NCBI GenBank assembly: GCA_964557565.1
Contig: CAZLAH010000004.1
Coordinates: 1-53,930, forward strand
DNA: 53,930 nucleotides
Source: UBA5232 sp964557565
GTDB taxonomy: Bacteria > Patescibacteriota > Dojkabacteria > SC72
Reading direction: 5' to 3'
This document shows positions 50,722 to 53,930 of the stretch, piece after piece. Positions within the stretch are counted from its first letter, which is position 1; every line of letters starts with the position of its first letter. The notes beneath the pieces are model-generated. The model did not search any database. It was given only the letters and a program-made list of their open reading frames with translations, and had not been told where the DNA came from. The position numbers and the translations under genes were made by a program.

Positions 50722-51501
50722 CTATCGCTTTGCTTTCCTTTTGTTTTTCTTTTTACTCTTTTTAAAGACAGAGTTATTTACAATCTCTTTGGCAACAGAT
50801 TCTTTCTTTTCTTTCCCTTTTGTCTTGAATAGACCTTTAATACCATCCAAAACGATCATATACCCCGCTATAACTCTATCTCCAACATGTGTAGCTATAC
50901 TCTTTTTTACAGAGTATCTCGTTCTACTACCTTCTACAACTTCTGTCGCTTCTATTCTTGATGCTTCTATCTGCCCCTGCATGACTTCTTTAGTTGGTGA
51001 TTGAAGAGGATCAAAAGAACGATTCCTATGAAGTTCTTCCCCACACTGAGGACAGTATTTGTACTTCCTATCTATAAATACATTACAGTTTGGACATTTA
51101 ATTTTTAATTTGTATTTACATTCTGGACAAAATCTGAAACCAGGAAAAAGTTGAGCACCACATTTAGGACAATCACCTAATTCAGAAGTCTCAAATTTAA
51201 GATACCTTCTCTCTAAATCTGACCAATAAATCTCTTCAATTGTTCTACTTGGTCTGATTATTAGGTAGATTACAAGACCTACTATATTGAGTATTAAACC
51301 AAGCAATACATATGCTATCCTGGCTTTCTTGCTTGAGCTTCTATCTCCTGAATCCAACCATATCCAATACAACACTACCATCCAAAATATTGCTAGTGCA
51401 TAGAAAAATACATTCCATACAGAACGAAAATCTATATTTCCTATAGCATCAAGCAGATTGAGGATAAATTGTTCCATAATATTTTTGACTAAATATAGCA
51501 A
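50722..51501 (-). CDS. membrane protein with double zinc ribbon
   Basis: A 259-residue protein: two membrane helices (about 25-48 and 62-83), then a double zinc ribbon with four CxxC pairs (CPKCG, CPEC, CPNC, CPQCG; about residues 111-158), and a basic Lys/Arg-rich C-terminus. Zinc-ribbon membrane proteins of this type are common in CPR genomes; no function is known. It lies between tRNA-Leu and the Lgt-like gene. Confidence 0.82.
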   Translation of the reverse strand: MLYLVKNIMEQFILNLLDAIGNIDFRSVWNVFFYALAIFWMVVLYWIWLDSGDRSSSKKARIAYVLLGLILNIVGLVIYLIIRPSRTIEEIYWSDLERRYLKFETSELGDCPKCGAQLFPGFRFCPECKYKLKIKCPNCNVFIDRKYKYCPQCGEELHRNRSFDPLQSPTKEVMQGQIEASRIEATEVVEGSRTRYSVKKSIATHVGDRVIAGYMIVLDGIKGLFKTKGKEKKESVAKEIVNNSVFKKSKKKNKRKAKR

Positions 51502-51503
51502 AA

Positions 51504-51587
51504 TGGTCGGGGAGGGAGTTGAACCCTCATGCTATTGCTAGCACGGGATTTTGAGTCCCGCGTGTCTGCCAATTCCACCACTCGACC
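51504..51587 (-). tRNA. tRNA-Leu(CAA)
   Basis: Minus-strand 84-nt class II tRNA. Acceptor GGTCGAG/CCCGACC (one A-C mismatch at pair 6-67), D region TGGTGGAATTGGCAGAC, anticodon stem CGGGA/TCCCG with loop CTCAAAA (anticodon CAA), a long variable arm (TGCTA...TAGCA), and T arm GAGGG-TTCAACT-CCCTC. No encoded CCA follows the discriminator A, unlike tRNA-Val at the start of the window. Confidence 0.93.
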
Positions 51588-51607
51588 AAATATGGCGTAT
51601 TATACCC

Positions 51608-52927
51608 CTATTTATCACCTTTATACAAGTTTCTAAAGCTTGCGATCTCATTTACAAAAGCTAACTTCACATACCCTGTTGGACCATTTCTGTGCTTTGC
51701 AACAACCAATTCTCCAATTCCCTTGTTCTCAGTATCAGGATTCCACGTTTCCTCTCTATCTATGAACATTACAACATCAGCATCCTGCTCAATAGAACCA
51801 GATTCTCTCAAGTCCGAAAGCTGAGGTCTTCTACCTTGCCTTTGTTCAATTGCACGAGATAGCTGAGAAAGTGCTACAACAGGGACATCTAATTCCTTCG
51901 CAATATTTTTTAATCCTTGTGATATTTCCCCCACCTCCAGTGTTCTACTCTCAGTATTATTTCCATGCATTAATTGAAGATAGTCTACGAATATGATATC
52001 CAAGCCTTTTTCAAGAGCTAATCTTCTAGCCTTTGTTCTCAATGCATTAATATGTTGACCCGCTTGATCATCAATATATATATTAGCATCTCCTAACTCA
52101 CCCATTGTTTCTCCAAGCTTAATAAATTTTTTATCACTTAATCTACCAGTTCTTATCTCCCAAAATGGTATTCCTGATTGCATACCTAAAAGCCTATCCA
52201 TAATCTGTGTTTTAGACATTTCCAAAGAGAAGAATGCTACTGTTTTACCTTGTGCCAAAGAAGCATGTCTCATCATATCTAAAGCTAAAGATGTTTTACC
52301 AACAGAAGGTCTAGCAGCTAAGACAATGAGATCTGATTTTTGGAAACCACCTAGTAGATCATCCAAATCCTTAAAACCAGTAGAAACTCCAAGATATGCC
52401 TCATCATTATCAGCTCTTTCAGCTCTTTCGTATGCATCTTTAAGCAAATCTTTAATATGTACAAAGTTAGCTTTTGTACCAACTTGTGCTACATCAAAGA
52501 CCTGCTTTTCGGACCTATCAATAACTACATCTATGGGAGTAGTTTCATTAAACGCCAACTCTGTAATCTCTCTAGCAGCAGATATCAACCCTCTCCTGGT
52601 AGCACTTTCTTTAATTATCTCTCCATACTCCTCAGCATTTGCAGAGGTAGCAACTATCGTTGCTAATTCAGCAAGATACGCCCTTCCTCCTACTGTGGTT
52701 AATCTTTTTTCTTTTTGTAATTTATCTACAATAGTTATCAAATCAACAGGAAGACCATTATTAAAGAGATCCAGTACCGTAGAATATATTATCTGATGCC
52801 TTTGATCATAGAAATGATCTGGTAATAACCAAGCAGAGACGGAAATTATTGCTTCCTTATCTATTAGCATGCATCCTATTAGAGATTGCTCAACTTCCGT
52901 ATTTTGTGGTGGCACCTTGTTCTCCAT
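51608..52927 (-). CDS. dnaB: replicative DNA helicase DnaB
   Basis: A 439-residue hexameric helicase. The N-terminal DnaG-contact domain (PPQNTEVEQSLIGCMLIDKE) and the RecA-like motor are complete: Walker A ARPSVGKTSLALD near 205, Walker B IIFVDYLQLM, and motifs SQLSRAIEQR and LRESGSIEQDADVV. Length is typical; no intein. Its start is 9 nt after the stop of the metallo-beta-lactamase-fold gene. Confidence 0.96.
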   Translation of the reverse strand: MENKVPPQNTEVEQSLIGCMLIDKEAIISVSAWLLPDHFYDQRHQIIYSTVLDLFNNGLPVDLITIVDKLQKEKRLTTVGGRAYLAELATIVATSANAEEYGEIIKESATRRGLISAAREITELAFNETTPIDVVIDRSEKQVFDVAQVGTKANFVHIKDLLKDAYERAERADNDEAYLGVSTGFKDLDDLLGGFQKSDLIVLAARPSVGKTSLALDMMRHASLAQGKTVAFFSLEMSKTQIMDRLLGMQSGIPFWEIRTGRLSDKKFIKLGETMGELGDANIYIDDQAGQHINALRTKARRLALEKGLDIIFVDYLQLMHGNNTESRTLEVGEISQGLKNIAKELDVPVVALSQLSRAIEQRQGRRPQLSDLRESGSIEQDADVVMFIDREETWNPDTENKGIGELVVAKHRNGPTGYVKLAFVNEIASFRNLYKGDK

Positions 52928-52936
52928 CTATTGTTA

Positions 52937-53584
52937 TTAATCTAAAAATATTACCTCAACACTCTTTTGCTCTTCCTCTACAATTTTTTTACTTACATTA
53001 AGATAGCTTTCATTCCTGACATTACCAAAACCAAAATGTTTTACAAATTCCTCTTTATCTTTAACATCTAAATTCTTCAAACCACCCTCTTTGTAAGCAC
53101 AAGGTATCAATATTGCAGGATCTATATTTGAAATAACTTTCTCTATACTATCAAAACTCATAAAATTGACCCCATCACCTACAGGCAATATTAAAACATC
53201 TACATCACCAATGTCTTTTACAGTATCAGGATCAAAAGTATTATCTGTTCCACCCATATATACTACCCTTATGGATTTTTCATCGACTATATAGAAATTA
53301 TCAGATATCCCTCTCCTTATCATCAATCCTGCTATTTCAAATTCTCCTGGAGTATCTATCTCCATAACAGTATCCCTCTTGTCAGGAACTACCTTGCTCT
53401 CCAATTTCTTGTCTTTCAAAATAGACTCCTTAATTGGTTCAGTATAGTTACTAAACAAACATACATCAGCTTTTGTCTTAGGCAAACTTAAACCTGAAGT
53501 AACTAGAGAAACTGGATCTGTTAATACAGAAAGATTCTCAGAAGTAAGAAGAAATGATGTCCACCCAATTCTTTTAATTTTCAT
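52937..53584 (-). CDS. metallo-beta-lactamase-fold protein lacking metal ligands
   Basis: A 215-residue protein of the UlaG-like MBL-fold group: MKIKRIGWTSFLL, VLTDP, TPGEFEIAG and DVDVLILPVGDG appear in family order. The HxHxDH metal motif that should follow the second strand is replaced by FSNYTEP, and the later His ligands are also missing, so it is probably not a conventional zinc hydrolase. Genes of this type often accompany dnaB in CPR genomes, to my memory. Role unknown. Confidence 0.75.
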   Translation of the reverse strand: MKIKRIGWTSFLLTSENLSVLTDPVSLVTSGLSLPKTKADVCLFSNYTEPIKESILKDKKLESKVVPDKRDTVMEIDTPGEFEIAGLMIRRGISDNFYIVDEKSIRVVYMGGTDNTFDPDTVKDIGDVDVLILPVGDGVNFMSFDSIEKVISNIDPAILIPCAYKEGGLKNLDVKDKEEFVKHFGFGNVRNESYLNVSKKIVEEEQKSVEVIFLD

Positions 53585-53656
53585 ATTTAGCTGTTTAAAA
53601 TTAAAAATATACTAGTACAGTATAGCAAAATATCATTTGGGGCAGTAATATTTCCT

Positions 53657-53878
53657 TTATTCTCCAAGACCTAGCGTCTTCTTTACATCCTCTAACATCG
53701 TCTGCTTCATCTGCTGTTTAATCATTTCAGTTTTCAGACTCTCTAATGAAGATATAGAGGCCTGTAATTGAGTCATAACTTTTGTATCATTCTCTCCATT
53801 CAATATCATCTTTTTAACTCCACCTACCTGCCCCTCTACCCTCTTTATTCTGTTTTGTATACCTCTTCCGTACTTCAT
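53657..53878 (-). CDS. CsoR/FrmR-family regulator without canonical metal ligands
   Basis: A 73-residue all-helical protein with the family core NRIKRVEGQVGG. In CsoR the copper ligands are Cys-His-Cys; the aligned positions here are Asp (GENDTKV), Gln (IKQQMKQ) and Thr, so metal sensing by the usual site is not expected. I chose ATG at 53878 because a consensus promoter lies immediately upstream; an in-frame TTG at 53917 would place the promoter inside the gene. No metal transporter is visible nearby. Confidence 0.78.
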   Translation of the reverse strand: MKYGRGIQNRIKRVEGQVGGVKKMILNGENDTKVMTQLQASISSLESLKTEMIKQQMKQTMLEDVKKTLGLGE

Positions 53879-53888
53879 ATATTTCAAA

Positions 53889-53917
53889 AGTATATTTAAT
53901 ATATCTCCAGTTATCAA
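53889..53917 (-). promoter_or_regulatory. promoter of the CsoR-like gene, near-leaderless
   Basis: On the minus strand -35 TTGATA (53917-53912), 17-nt spacer, -10 TATACT (53894-53889), then 10 nt to the ATG. Predicted leader is 3-5 nt. It supports the shorter start. Confidence 0.65.
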
Positions 53918-53930
53918 TACTCTACTTTTA

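Noticed and set aside
1..53930. Alternative genetic code with UGA as glycine, as in some CPR groups
   Set aside because: TGA ends real genes at 14040, 43290, 44352 and 48852, and long core genes have no in-frame TGA.

Overview
The window reads as a chromosomal scaffold of an AT-rich candidate-phyla-radiation (Patescibacteria) bacterium. The reasons are very compact genes with many 1-11 nt overlaps, a monoderm-style type IV pilus locus with no secretin gene, a HerA/VirD4-like ATPase and zinc-ribbon membrane proteins of the kind common in CPR genomes, a sortase and an LCP protein, and a single gyrase pair. UGA is used as a stop (for example at the ATGA junctions at 14040, 43290, 44352 and 48852), so the code is standard and not the UGA=Gly code of Gracilibacteria/Absconditabacteria. 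I cannot fix the phylum from sequence alone; Dojkabacteria, Katanobacteria or Microgenomates would all fit.

Layout. 1-2050: the 3' part of tRNA-Val(GAC), and on the minus strand a three-gene operon with its own sigma-A promoter. It encodes a GNAT-like protein, a 36-residue Thr/Cys-rich peptide missed by length-filtered gene calling, and a stand-alone LanM-type dehydratase domain. I read this as a minimal class II lanthipeptide locus without a cyclase domain; it is the most novel item here. 2056-5062: small housekeeping and unknown genes (MazG-like, HAD, zinc ribbon, tRNA-dihydrouridine synthase). 5147-8264: a membrane protein and a membrane-anchored ClpA/B/C-type double AAA+ ATPase. 8268-10323: rpmF-nusB-rnc-rpsP-khpA. 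10326-22128 (minus): a complete type IV pilus locus, pilB-pilT-pilC-major pilin-pilD-four minor prepilins-CheY-like regulator-pilM-pilN-pilO; the major pilin is bracketed by its own promoter and terminator. 22225-28062: holB-like, gyrB, an unknown gene, gyrA.

28379-39624 is the accessory half: M15 carboxypeptidase plus sortase, a NYN-domain protein, a small secreted protein, a GC-richer self-contained one-gene cassette with a long structured leader, a ParB-like-fold protein, and an envelope-glycan cluster (multi-pass membrane protein and a GT4-GT2 fusion) broken by two runs of 100 N. The second N run is an assembly artefact flanked by an exact 55-bp duplication. A coiled-coil protein with 132-bp tandem repeats follows.

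39626-53930 returns to core functions on the minus strand: a Xer recombinase with a candidate dif site just upstream, ruvB/ruvA/ruvC/yebC, the HerA/VirD4-like ATPase, an LCP protein, an RluD-type pseudouridine synthase, an Lgt-like membrane protein, a double zinc-ribbon protein, tRNA-Leu(CAA), dnaB, a metallo-beta-lactamase-fold protein without its metal ligands, and a CsoR-like regulator without its metal ligands. Several promoters sit so close to the start codon (-10 box ending 5-10 nt before ATG) that leaderless or near-leaderless mRNAs appear common.
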